52,336 nt of DNA, taken from NCBI GenBank assembly GCA_946624155.1, contig CAMORU010000005.1, positions 1 through 52,336 on the forward strand, in the 5' to 3' direction. Shown piece by piece: positions 35,686 to 42,788 of this stretch. The notes beneath the pieces are model-generated. The model was not told the DNA's origin. It was given only the letters and a program-made list of their open reading frames with translations, and did no database searches. Numbering within the stretch: position 1 is the first letter of the stretch; every line of letters starts with the position of its first letter. A program made the position numbers and the translations under genes. The DNA is from an uncultured Caryophanales bacterium. Its GTDB lineage: Bacteria > Bacillota_I > Bacilli_A > RFN20 > CAG-826.

Positions 35686-36087
35686 ATGGGGAGATATATT
35701 TCTAGTTCTGTTATTGCCTCTTATGATAAAAACGGCAATCTAGTGAAGATATATAAAACCGCGAAAAGCGCTTCACTAGATTTAGACGTTTTTATCCGTT
35801 CTATTGATAAGGCAATTAGATTAAAGACATCCTTAAAAGGATATCGATGGAAAAGATATCTTAGTGAAGATGAAGTATTAGAACATATTGAAATAGACGA
35901 AATAGAGAAGAAAAATCTAGAAAAAGTAAAAGTAGCAAAACTAGATGAAAATAATGAAGTCAAAGAAATCTATTCCTCTATTAGTGAGGCTAGTAAGAAA
36001 AACAATATCTCTTCTAAACAAATTAGAGAGTGTTTAAAAGGCCACCAACATAAAGCCGGTGGCCATTATTGGAAAAGGATTGATTAG
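35686..36087 (+). CDS. Tandem NUMOD1-like DNA-binding protein
   Basis: 133 residues with two copies of a domain of about 50 residues: ASYDKNGNLVKIYKTAKSAS with LKGYRWKRY, and AKLDENNEVKEIYSSISEAS with GGHYWKRID. This is the pattern of NUMOD1-type helix-turn-helix modules, usually attached to homing endonucleases. Here no nuclease domain is attached, so it is either a free DNA-binding protein or the remains of a homing element. No clear ribosome site is present. Confidence 0.6.
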   Translation: MGRYISSSVIASYDKNGNLVKIYKTAKSASLDLDVFIRSIDKAIRLKTSLKGYRWKRYLSEDEVLEHIEIDEIEKKNLEKVKVAKLDENNEVKEIYSSISEASKKNNISSKQIRECLKGHQHKAGGHYWKRID

Positions 36088-36120
36088 ATTCGATTCTTTT
36101 TTTGTCATATTGATTTAAAA

Positions 36121-36137
36121 AGAGGCTTAGTGCCTCT
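36121..36137 (-). terminator. Terminator of the hepT/mntA operon
   Basis: AGAGGC, 5-base loop, GCCTCT; on the minus strand it is followed by TTTTTAAATC, just past the hepT stop. Confidence 0.65.
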
Positions 36138-36141
36138 ATCA

Positions 36142-36486
36142 TTATTTATCTTCTTCTAATATTACTTGGCAATACTCACAGAGTGGCTTTACATCTCTCA
36201 AAGATGTGTCCCACACTCTATCCATATCAATAGTTCCATATCCGTGAGCAACTTTATCTCTCATTCCTTTAATCTGTCTCCAAGGAACTTTGTTATATTT
36301 CGCAACAAATTGTGGAGAAAAATTCTTTGCTAATTCACCAATTTGAAGGATGTTGAGGCAAATGATTTGCACAACATCTTCATCTTTATCAAATTGCTCT
36401 CTAGTGAGTCCTTTCATTTTTTCTCCGATTTTTTTACAATGTTTAACAATATTTTCAAGCAATCCTTTTTCTTTTACACTTAACAT
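36142..36486 (-). CDS. hepT: HepT toxin (HEPN, DUF86 family)
   Basis: 114 residues. MRDKVAHGYGTID has R76, H81 and Y83 in the R-x4-H-x-Y active site of HepT, a HEPN RNase. MntA neutralises it, in characterised pairs by adding AMP groups to the Tyr. The start overlaps the mntA stop by 7 bases, giving the antitoxin-then-toxin order usual for this pair. The length is normal. Confidence 0.88.
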   Translation of the reverse strand: MLSVKEKGLLENIVKHCKKIGEKMKGLTREQFDKDEDVVQIICLNILQIGELAKNFSPQFVAKYNKVPWRQIKGMRDKVAHGYGTIDMDRVWDTSLRDVKPLCEYCQVILEEDK

Positions 36487-36935
36487 AACTTTATTTTGTC
36501 CTTTTCTAATTGTTCTTTGAAATAGTCATCCATTTTTGAACCGATAAAAACAATATCCACTTCTTTTCCTAAAGATTCCACTAATTCATCTTCAAGAAAA
36601 CCTTGGTCAATAAAGGTTCTAATATCTCCAGCTTCGCAGTAAATATCGACATCACTATTATTATTAGCTTCTCCTCTAGCGTAGCTTCCAAATAAATATA
36701 CTTCATGAATGTTGTGTTTTTCTAAAATCGGGAGAATTTTTTCCTTGATTTGCTTAATGGTTAAAACTTTTCTATGAATGTCATTTTCAATGAGTTCGTT
36801 AATATAGCCATTTAGACTTTCAACACTTTTTAGTTTGTTAATAACATCAGAGTTATCTTTTCTAACACGAAAAGGAAAAAGTTTATATGTGCTTTTGTTG
36901 TAGGATCCAATATAGGCTCTTTGGTTAAATGACAT
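36480..36935 (-). CDS. mntA: MntA antitoxin with an N-terminal ribbon-helix-helix-like region
   Basis: 151 residues from the ATG at 36935, which has GAGGAAAG 5 bases upstream; the frame runs on to 37022 but without support. The C-terminal nucleotidyltransferase has GSYARGEANNNSDVDIY (83-99), the GS...DxD active site. The first 53 residues are not part of a normal MntA and contain FRVRKDNSDVINKL and GYINELIENDI, like a ribbon-helix-helix repressor. The protein could therefore bind its own promoter; a palindrome lies directly upstream. Confidence 0.8.
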   Translation of the reverse strand: MSFNQRAYIGSYNKSTYKLFPFRVRKDNSDVINKLKSVESLNGYINELIENDIHRKVLTIKQIKEKILPILEKHNIHEVYLFGSYARGEANNNSDVDIYCEAGDIRTFIDQGFLEDELVESLGKEVDIVFIGSKMDDYFKEQLEKDKIKLC

Positions 36936-36949
36936 ATTTCTTTCCTCGA

Positions 36950-36967
36950 ACATATGATAGCATATGT
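36950..36967. promoter_or_regulatory. Candidate operator of mntA/hepT
   Basis: ACATATG, 4 bases, CATATGT: an 18-bp inverted repeat 15 bases before the mntA start, a good site for autoregulation by its ribbon-helix-helix-like region. Confidence 0.5.
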
Positions 36968-37026
36968 AAAAATTGAATAAAAGAAAAAAATCTCCGAAAC
37001 TATCGAAGATTAAATTTTTCATATGG

Positions 37027-37107
37027 TGTAGCAGAGAAGATTTGAACTTCCATGAATTTCTTCATCAGTGTCTGAGGCTGACGCGTCTACCATTCCGCCA
37101 CTGCTAC
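37027..37107 (-). tRNA. tRNA-Leu (CAG)
   Basis: The acceptor arms GTAGCAG / CTGCTAC pair over 7 bp, the D arm reads GCGGAATGGTAGACGC, a long variable arm is present as expected for Leu, and the T arm has GTTCAAATC. The anticodon loop contains CTCAGAC, giving CAG. The CCA end is encoded at 37026-37024. Confidence 0.88.
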
Positions 37108-37121
37108 AAGTAAGTAATATA

Positions 37122-37790
37122 TTAACAAGATTTGTTAAATAATTTAAATAATAATGCTCCAAAGATTGGTCCAATAGAGTTAAACAAAATACATAACACT
37201 AAGTTGATTAATGTATTTATAGAGATTTGATTACCAAATCCAAAATAAAACATATTCGCGATACAGTGTTGAAATCCTGAATAGACAAAAATAAAAACAA
37301 AAAACACTAATAAAAGAATACCTACTGGTTTTAGTCTATTTAATAAAAATGATTTCACTGCGAGATAAACACATAAACCACATAATAATGATTTAATCAT
37401 TAATGAGAGATAATCATTAAATGTGTTTAATGTGGTTCTAATAAGACAGACATTATTCACTGTGTTCATCATACTTGTGTCTTTAAATATGAAATAGCAG
37501 ATATATCCTAAAGCAAATGCGCCTATCGCATTCCCGATTAACATAATAGGTAAACAAATATAAAATTGTTTATTTTGTTTTCCTTCATAGATGGATCCTA
37601 TTTTTCCTGTATATAGATGTAAAGAAAAAGTACAGACAGTGAATAATCCCACTGCGAATAATATTGACCCTAATACTTTTCCTAATTCTCCAGGAATAAG
37701 ATAGACCATTAAAACATATAAAAATCCACCTAATCCAATAGATAATCCCGCTAAGATTCCTTTAAGAAAAGAAAGAAGGTAATTTTTCAT
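37122..37790 (-). CDS. Formate/nitrite transporter (FNT) family protein
   Basis: 222 residues with six hydrophobic helices. VYSGFQHCIANMFYF after helix 4 is the FNT signature (G-F-x-H-x-x-A-N-M), and LHLYTGKIG is the first conserved loop. FNT proteins are pentameric channels for formate, nitrite, hydrosulfide or lactate. It starts 8 bases after the HipA-like kinase stop, so they share an mRNA. The substrate is not predictable. Confidence 0.85.
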   Translation of the reverse strand: MKNYLLSFLKGILAGLSIGLGGFLYVLMVYLIPGELGKVLGSILFAVGLFTVCTFSLHLYTGKIGSIYEGKQNKQFYICLPIMLIGNAIGAFALGYICYFIFKDTSMMNTVNNVCLIRTTLNTFNDYLSLMIKSLLCGLCVYLAVKSFLLNRLKPVGILLLVFFVFIFVYSGFQHCIANMFYFGFGNQISINTLINLVLCILFNSIGPIFGALLFKLFNKSC

Positions 37791-37798
37791 TATGAATA

Positions 37799-39199
37799 TT
37801 ATTTGATTAATCCGATTAAATAATCAATTCTTTTAAAGCATGATGAAATAATTCTTTCAATTCTATTTTTTGAAAGATAAATCGATTCACTTTTTCTAAA
37901 TAGAGATTCCACTATTTCTTTAACGGTTAGTAATCCTTCTATTTTCAGCCATGAAAAATCAGTTACTAGCTCTAATTGTTTTTTGATGTCTTTATTAAAT
38001 GGTTTACTGATAATGTTATCAAACGCAAAGATTTGATCTTCAACCTTATCAAAGCCAAATGAATTGCCATTATCAAATATAGGCGCTGGTCTATACTCCA
38101 TAGCGTTATTAACTTCTCTAATAAATCCAAAGTTATTTAAGTGTCTATCTTCATTAGCGATAATGAAATCAAAAACAATCATCTTGTTAAGAAAATCTTG
38201 GTAATTAGAAATATTCAAACTCTTGCAGCAGTTGATGAAATGCGCATAAAAAGAAACATTGTTCTCTTTTTTTAAAACATTGTTAATCTGACTAGCAGAC
38301 ACTAAATCTTCTCCATTAGAAATAAAGTCCTCACAATAGCACTGAATCTCTTGATTATTCTCATAAAGACTATATTTAATACACGGAATTTCTAAGGCTT
38401 TTGCCACTTCATAAGCAATAACTTCATTAATCGGTTCTTGTTTAAATGGAGAAGATCCACCTTTGATTAATATTCTTTTATCATCAAAGATGCTCCATCT
38501 TTTCTTTAAATTGCCACCTGAAGTGCTATCAGGGGAATCGTAATCAAGTTCTCCGGAAGGGGATTTCTTTCTAAAAATAATATTACCAATATCATTAGAA
38601 AAATCATTATCAAAGAAATTGATCTCATTCCATGATTTATCACTAGTAATCGGTTTAATCCAATATTGATCAGACAAGCTTAATCCATAGCATTTGACCA
38701 CTAAAGCAAGTAAGTTATCTACTTCAAGAAGTTCCATCGCTTCCTTAATCCCGCTTCTAGAAAGAGGAATGCTTCTATTTTCCCACCAATCACGGAATTT
38801 AAATTGATTGAGGTTTTTATTTGTATCGGTTGTTCCTATTGGTAGTAAGTAAGTATTATATACTTCACCAATCTTCTCAATTTTACCGTTATTTTTATTT
38901 ATAAAAAGTCTCACTACTTTATCATCATTATGCATCAAATCACAATAGAGATGATTAGGGTCTTCCCCAATAGATAAACTAGCAAGCATGTTCTCTAATT
39001 CTTGCTTTTCAATAAATTGATTTCTTAAATTTTCAATTTCTTCGGTGCGGATATATTTACTGATCAATTTACCATTTTCGTAATATTGATGATAAAAATA
39101 GATCTTTCCTTTAATAGTCTTTTGAACAATAGACCCTTTTGGAAGAGAATCAATTCTTTTTTTAATTTTACTAATGTCTTTGTAATTTAGTTCTTTCAT
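37799..39199 (-). CDS. HipA-like serine/threonine kinase
   Basis: About 466 residues from the ATG at 39199; the frame's three earlier ATGs come from a 12-bp tandem repeat and are not needed. ILIKGGSSPFKQEPINEVIAYE binds ATP, FDFIIANEDRHLNNFG is the catalytic loop, and PIFDNGNSFG the metal loop. HipA kinases phosphorylate glutamyl-tRNA synthetase or other targets. No HipB antitoxin is adjacent, so it may be a free kinase or be controlled at transcription. It is probably leaderless. Confidence 0.78.
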   Translation of the reverse strand: MKELNYKDISKIKKRIDSLPKGSIVQKTIKGKIYFYHQYYENGKLISKYIRTEEIENLRNQFIEKQELENMLASLSIGEDPNHLYCDLMHNDDKVVRLFINKNNGKIEKIGEVYNTYLLPIGTTDTNKNLNQFKFRDWWENRSIPLSRSGIKEAMELLEVDNLLALVVKCYGLSLSDQYWIKPITSDKSWNEINFFDNDFSNDIGNIIFRKKSPSGELDYDSPDSTSGGNLKKRWSIFDDKRILIKGGSSPFKQEPINEVIAYEVAKALEIPCIKYSLYENNQEIQCYCEDFISNGEDLVSASQINNVLKKENNVSFYAHFINCCKSLNISNYQDFLNKMIVFDFIIANEDRHLNNFGFIREVNNAMEYRPAPIFDNGNSFGFDKVEDQIFAFDNIISKPFNKDIKKQLELVTDFSWLKIEGLLTVKEIVESLFRKSESIYLSKNRIERIISSCFKRIDYLIGLIK

Positions 39200-39205
39200 G
39201 GCTAT

Positions 39206-39211
39206 ATTATA
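39206..39211 (-). promoter_or_regulatory. -10 element of the HipA-like kinase, leaderless type
   Basis: TATAAT ends 6 bases before the ATG at 39199. At 17 bases a TTAACT -35 falls inside the tandem repeat. Confidence 0.55.
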
Positions 39212-39215
39212 CCTC

Positions 39216-39251
39216 AAGTTAACCATAAAGTTAACCATAAAGTTAACCATA
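39216..39251. repeat. Three perfect 12-bp tandem repeats at a promoter
   Basis: AAGTTAACCATA occurs three times in a row without a mismatch. Each unit contains the palindrome GTTAAC. The array covers the -35 region of the kinase promoter, so it looks like a three-site operator. Confidence 0.75.
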
Positions 39252-39265
39252 GAAATTTAATAAAA

Positions 39266-39284
39266 GAACAGGCAAAGCCTGTTC
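39266..39284 (-). terminator. Terminator of the acyl-CoA ligase gene
   Basis: GAACAGGC, 3-base loop, GCCTGTTC; on the minus strand it is followed by TTTTATTAAA. Confidence 0.85.
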
Positions 39285-39296
39285 CTAAAATATTGA

Positions 39297-40928
39297 TTAT
39301 TTAATTCCTCTTTTTTTATCTTCTTCTTCCTGGACTTTCTTCCAGTTCACTTTATGAAGTTTAGTCATCGGTAATTTATTAACGAATTCAATCTCAGTAG
39401 GAATTGACCAAGAAATAAGTCTTTTCTTACATTCTTCAATAATTCTTTCTTTGTTTTTATTTCTCGCTACTACGACCGCTTTTACCGCATGAACATATTT
39501 CTCATCAGGTATTTGGATACAGCACACCGCATCAATCCCACTCATACGGGAGATGACTCCTTCAATTTCGTGAGGGAAGACCGCTACTCCAGAGACTTTA
39601 ATGACTCTTTTCTTTCTGCTATTGAAATATAAAAAGCCATCTTCATCGATATAACCAAGATCACCAGTTTTAAGATAGCCATCATGAAAGATGTCATCTT
39701 GGTTATCTGCTTCATCTAGATAGCCTAACATTATATGTTCACTTTTAATTCCAATCTCTCCAACTTTTAAAGGTGGAAGTTCTTTATTATTGTCATCAAA
39801 GATTTTAAATTCCACTCCTGAGATTGGATAACCAATACTTCCCACTTTATGGTGTCTATGAGTGTTTACCGCACAGACACTTAATGCTTCAGTAAGACCA
39901 TATCCTTCATATAATCGACAATATGATCCTCTTTTAATCATTAAGGAGTCAAAGTTTTCTTTGACCATACTAGGTAAAGAATCTCCTCCGGAGAAACAAC
40001 TCCTTAATGTTTTTAAATATTTACTATTAGTGAAGTTAGGATCACTTAATAAAGCTTTATAAACATTAGGGGTTCCACATATACTAATCGCGTTTTTACA
40101 GTAACTCATTGCCTTAGCAACTTCCGAAGCAGAGAATTTAGGAATGAGATAAATCCCAAATTGATTCACTAAAGGGGCGTGCATAGTCATACATAAACCA
40201 AAGCCATGGAAACTTGGTAAAACTGAAATCATACATTTACCTTTGAGCTCTTCCTCACTCATACACATAATCTCACTAGTTCTAGTCGCGGTGAAATTAA
40301 AGGATCGAGAAGATAATCTAATCGATTTTTCTTTGCCGGTTGTAGATGCACTATGAAGGATGACACTAGTCTCTTTGCTAGTTAATGGGTATTCCACGAC
40401 GACATCACTACTTTTTTTAATTTGAGAAAAGAATTCAAATTTATTGACTTTCGCTAAAGCGTGATGAACTCCTCTACTCCAGAATTTATAGTGACCTTTA
40501 ATCTTTAAAGGGAAGTAGGTTTCTACTTCACAGATAATGATGTTCCCTTTAAAGTTCTTGTAGTCTTTTAATTCTTTATAGACTTTATTTTCAAATAAGA
40601 AGGCTAGTTTACAGTCAGTCTCATCATAATATTTTTGAATGACTTGAAATGGAGAATTTGGGTGAACCATATTTGAAATCGCCCCAATTCTATTTAAGGC
40701 ATACAAAAGGATGATGACTTGAGGAATATTTGGTAAGGAGATTAATACGGTATCTCCTTTTTGAATATTGTAATTATTTTGTAAGATCTTACTCCACTTA
40801 TCGACTTTATCCATGAGCTTATCAAAAGAGATCTTATTCTTGAAATAATAGATCGCTGTTAAATCTCCGCTTGAACGAGTCGCTTGAGCGAAAGCTTGAT
40901 ATAAAGTTAAGTTAGTTAAATCTGTCAT
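39297..40928 (-). CDS. AMP-binding acyl-CoA synthetase
   Basis: 543 residues with the adenylate-forming motifs in order: HSASTTGKEKSIRLS (A3; TSGTTGxPK in most members, so the second half is altered), YEGYGLTE (A5), GYLKTGDLGYID (A7), RKKRVIKVSGVAVFPHEIE (A8) and PMTKLHKVNWKK with the C-terminal Lys (A10). It activates a carboxylic or fatty acid as acyl-AMP then acyl-CoA. It stands alone. No ribosome site is clear. Confidence 0.88.
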   Translation of the reverse strand: MTDLTNLTLYQAFAQATRSSGDLTAIYYFKNKISFDKLMDKVDKWSKILQNNYNIQKGDTVLISLPNIPQVIILLYALNRIGAISNMVHPNSPFQVIQKYYDETDCKLAFLFENKVYKELKDYKNFKGNIIICEVETYFPLKIKGHYKFWSRGVHHALAKVNKFEFFSQIKKSSDVVVEYPLTSKETSVILHSASTTGKEKSIRLSSRSFNFTATRTSEIMCMSEEELKGKCMISVLPSFHGFGLCMTMHAPLVNQFGIYLIPKFSASEVAKAMSYCKNAISICGTPNVYKALLSDPNFTNSKYLKTLRSCFSGGDSLPSMVKENFDSLMIKRGSYCRLYEGYGLTEALSVCAVNTHRHHKVGSIGYPISGVEFKIFDDNNKELPPLKVGEIGIKSEHIMLGYLDEADNQDDIFHDGYLKTGDLGYIDEDGFLYFNSRKKRVIKVSGVAVFPHEIEGVISRMSGIDAVCCIQIPDEKYVHAVKAVVVARNKNKERIIEECKKRLISWSIPTEIEFVNKLPMTKLHKVNWKKVQEEEDKKRGIK

Positions 40929-41030
40929 ATATTTTTATTATCTATCTTTTATAAGAAAGATTCACATAAATATTTCACCATTTTATTAATAAATGATGAA
41001 ATAAATATAGAATGAATCTCATTATTATTT

Positions 41031-41036
41031 TATAAT
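41031..41036 (+). promoter_or_regulatory. -10 element of the structured RNA gene
   Basis: TATAAT lies 6 bases before the first paired base of the RNA (41043). No good -35 is seen. Confidence 0.45.
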
Positions 41037-41042
41037 AAAGAT

Positions 41043-41380
41043 GCTCATAACAAAGTAGACCACGGGCGCTATGAACTAGCATTAGCAAAGTCGACCATAC
41101 GCAGGTACACTGTGGTTAGGATTTATGAGCTACTAACATGCGTGTTAGGTGTTAGTAATGTGGACAGTATCGCCCATGAATTATTTTTACTAAATTTGGG
41201 GTTCCGTAAGTAGATCCGGGTCCAGAGTAGGTGATAATTCTACGCTCCACACAGATTGTTAATCTGAGCATGAGGCCATCCTCCTGAAGCAGTGATGTAA
41301 CACCAGTAGTCAAAATCTAATTGGTTTTAGATTGTTGATTACAAAATGGTGTTTTCATTATGAGGATGGCTTTTATTTAT
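41043..41380 (+). ncRNA. Unidentified structured RNA gene of about 335 nt
   Basis: It has its own -10, a folded body and a terminator. GCTCATAA (41043-41050) pairs with TTATGAGC (41123-41130); TACTAACA (41131-41138) with TGTTAGTA (41150-41157); GTGGA (41160-41164) with TCCAC (41246-41250); CAGATT (41252-41257) with AATCTG (41261-41266). GCCATCCTC (41275-41283) pairs with GAGGATGGC (41362-41370), followed by TTTTATTTATT. Inside that helix sits a long hairpin from 41300 to 41352, 6+8+7 bp with a few unpaired bases. There is no open reading frame of note. It is not tmRNA, RNase P, 6S or a T-box by their conserved sequences; raiA or other large RNA classes could not be checked. Confidence 0.72.
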
Positions 41381-41427
41381 TCCTTCTTTGAGGACACCAA
41401 TATTAGTCCAAAAAAGGAGGTATAAAA

Positions 41428-42363
41428 ATGGACAAATATGAATTAGTCAGATTTACTGACGAAAATTTTGAGTTAGATGTTCGTGCTGACTCAGAAAATG
41501 AAACTGTGTGGCTCACACAGGATGAAATGGCTAAATTGTTCGATGTTGACAGAACAAGAATAACCAGGCACATCAACTCTATCATTCGAGATAGAGAACT
41601 TGATGAATGGAGTAATGTGCGGAAAACGCACTTTACTCATTCAAATAAACCTTTAGGTTTATATAGTCTAGACATGATTATATCTGTAGGTTATAGAGTC
41701 AACTCTAAAAGGGGTATTTTGTTCAGAAAATGGGCAAACAAGATTCTAAAAAACTACTTAATCCAAGGATACGCAATTAACCAGAAAAGAATTGAAGTTT
41801 TAAATAAGGTTGTTGATATCCAAACAAGGATGCTCTCTAATTCCTTAGGTATTGACAAAGAAGAATTATCCAAGGTAATCAACGGCTACACAAAAGCGTT
41901 AGATCTTCTTGATAGTTATGATCATCAAACTCTTGAAAAGCCAAAAGGAATAAAAACAAATTATGTCCTTACATATCAAGAAGCAAGAGACATCATTGAT
42001 TCAATGAAATTTGGTGAACAATCAAGTGTCTTTGGAGTTGAAAAAGAAAAAGGAAAGCTCAACGGAATAATTGAACAAATCTATCAAGATGTTTTTGGGC
42101 AAGAGCTCTACCCATCCGTAGAAGAAAAAGCCGCTCATCTTCTTTATTTCTTAGTAAAAGACCATCCTTTTGCTGATGGATGTAAAAGAATCGCAGCTAC
42201 ACTATTCATCAATTTCTTATACAAGAACAACATTCTTATTAGAAATAATAGACAAGTTATCTCTAATGAAGCACTCGTCGCTTTAACAATCTTAACTGCA
42301 GAAAGCAATCCAGATGAAATGGATATTATCGTCAAACTAATAATGAATTTATTGAAGGAGTAA
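41428..42363 (+). CDS. RhuM-Fic/Doc fusion protein
   Basis: 311 residues. Residues 1-120 are the RhuM domain (VWLTQDEMAKLFDVDRTRI, GYRVNSKRGILFRKWA). Residues about 180-300 are a Fic/Doc domain with HPFADGCKR (246-254), where most Doc-type proteins have HPFxDGNKR; Cys replaces Asn. Fic/Doc proteins modify targets by adding phosphate or AMP. The AAGGAGG ribosome site is strong. The gene follows the structured RNA and is joined to a small BrnA-like gene. Confidence 0.82.
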   Translation: MDKYELVRFTDENFELDVRADSENETVWLTQDEMAKLFDVDRTRITRHINSIIRDRELDEWSNVRKTHFTHSNKPLGLYSLDMIISVGYRVNSKRGILFRKWANKILKNYLIQGYAINQKRIEVLNKVVDIQTRMLSNSLGIDKEELSKVINGYTKALDLLDSYDHQTLEKPKGIKTNYVLTYQEARDIIDSMKFGEQSSVFGVEKEKGKLNGIIEQIYQDVFGQELYPSVEEKAAHLLYFLVKDHPFADGCKRIAATLFINFLYKNNILIRNNRQVISNEALVALTILTAESNPDEMDIIVKLIMNLLKE

Positions 42364-42366
42364 ATT

Positions 42367-42567
42367 ATGAAAAACCACTACGACTTTTCTAAAGGTGTAA
42401 CAAATCCTTACGCCAAAGAATTAAAACAAGAAATTACTATTAATCTATCTAAAACAATAATTAATTATTTTAAGGAAAAAGAAAAAGAAACACGCATTCC
42501 ATATAAAACGTTAATTAATTGTTGTTTACTTGAGTATGTTCGAAACCAAGAAGAAAAAGATAAGTAA
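42367..42567 (+). CDS. BrnA-like antitoxin / small DNA-binding protein
   Basis: 66 residues. SKGVTNPYAKELKQEITINLS and IPYKTLINCCLLEYV match BrnA-type antitoxins (ribbon-helix-helix fold). AAGGAG, overlapping the RhuM-Fic stop, lies 7 bases before the ATG. No BrnT toxin is adjacent, so its partner may be the RhuM-Fic protein. Confidence 0.7.
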   Translation: MKNHYDFSKGVTNPYAKELKQEITINLSKTIINYFKEKEKETRIPYKTLINCCLLEYVRNQEEKDK

Positions 42568-42583
42568 ACTATAGTGACCAACT

Positions 42584-42601
42584 CCCCACAAATATGTGGG
42601 G
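42584..42601 (+). terminator. Terminator of the RhuM-Fic operon
   Basis: CCCCACA, 4-base loop, TGTGGGG, then TTTTGG on the plus strand. Confidence 0.8.
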
Positions 42602-42666
42602 TTTTGGCTTACTTATAATTTTTCTATTATAAGATTTTATAGCAAGGAGTTGAAAATTTTAAAAAA

Positions 42667-42686
42667 GGACCTGTTTTCACAAGTCC
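42667..42686 (-). terminator. Terminator of the polC / tRNA-Pro transcript
   Basis: On the minus strand GGACTTGT, GAAA loop, ACAGGTCC, then TTTTTTAAAATTTT. Confidence 0.85.
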
Positions 42687-42702
42687 AATTAAAATAATTT
42701 GG

Positions 42703-42776
42703 TCGAGAAGACGAGATTTGAACTCGCAACCCCTGACACCCGAAATCAGTGCGCTACCAAGTTGCGCTACTTCTCG
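42703..42776 (-). tRNA. tRNA-Pro (CGG)
   Basis: CGAGAAG / CTTCTCG acceptor stem, D arm GCGCAACTTGGTAGCGC, anticodon stem CTGAT / GTCAG with loop TTCGGGT, T arm GTTCAAATC. Anticodon CGG. CCA is encoded at 42702-42700. It lies 12 bases after the polC stop and is probably cut from the same transcript. Confidence 0.9.
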
Positions 42777-42788
42777 ACATCTTAATGA

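Noticed and set aside
35459..35743. 94-codon plus-strand ORF
   Set aside because: It covers the structured leader and hairpins, overlaps the NUMOD1-like gene in another frame and has no ribosome site.
41043..41380. T-box leader, tmRNA, RNase P RNA or group I intron
   Set aside because: None of the conserved core sequences of these RNAs is present on either strand.
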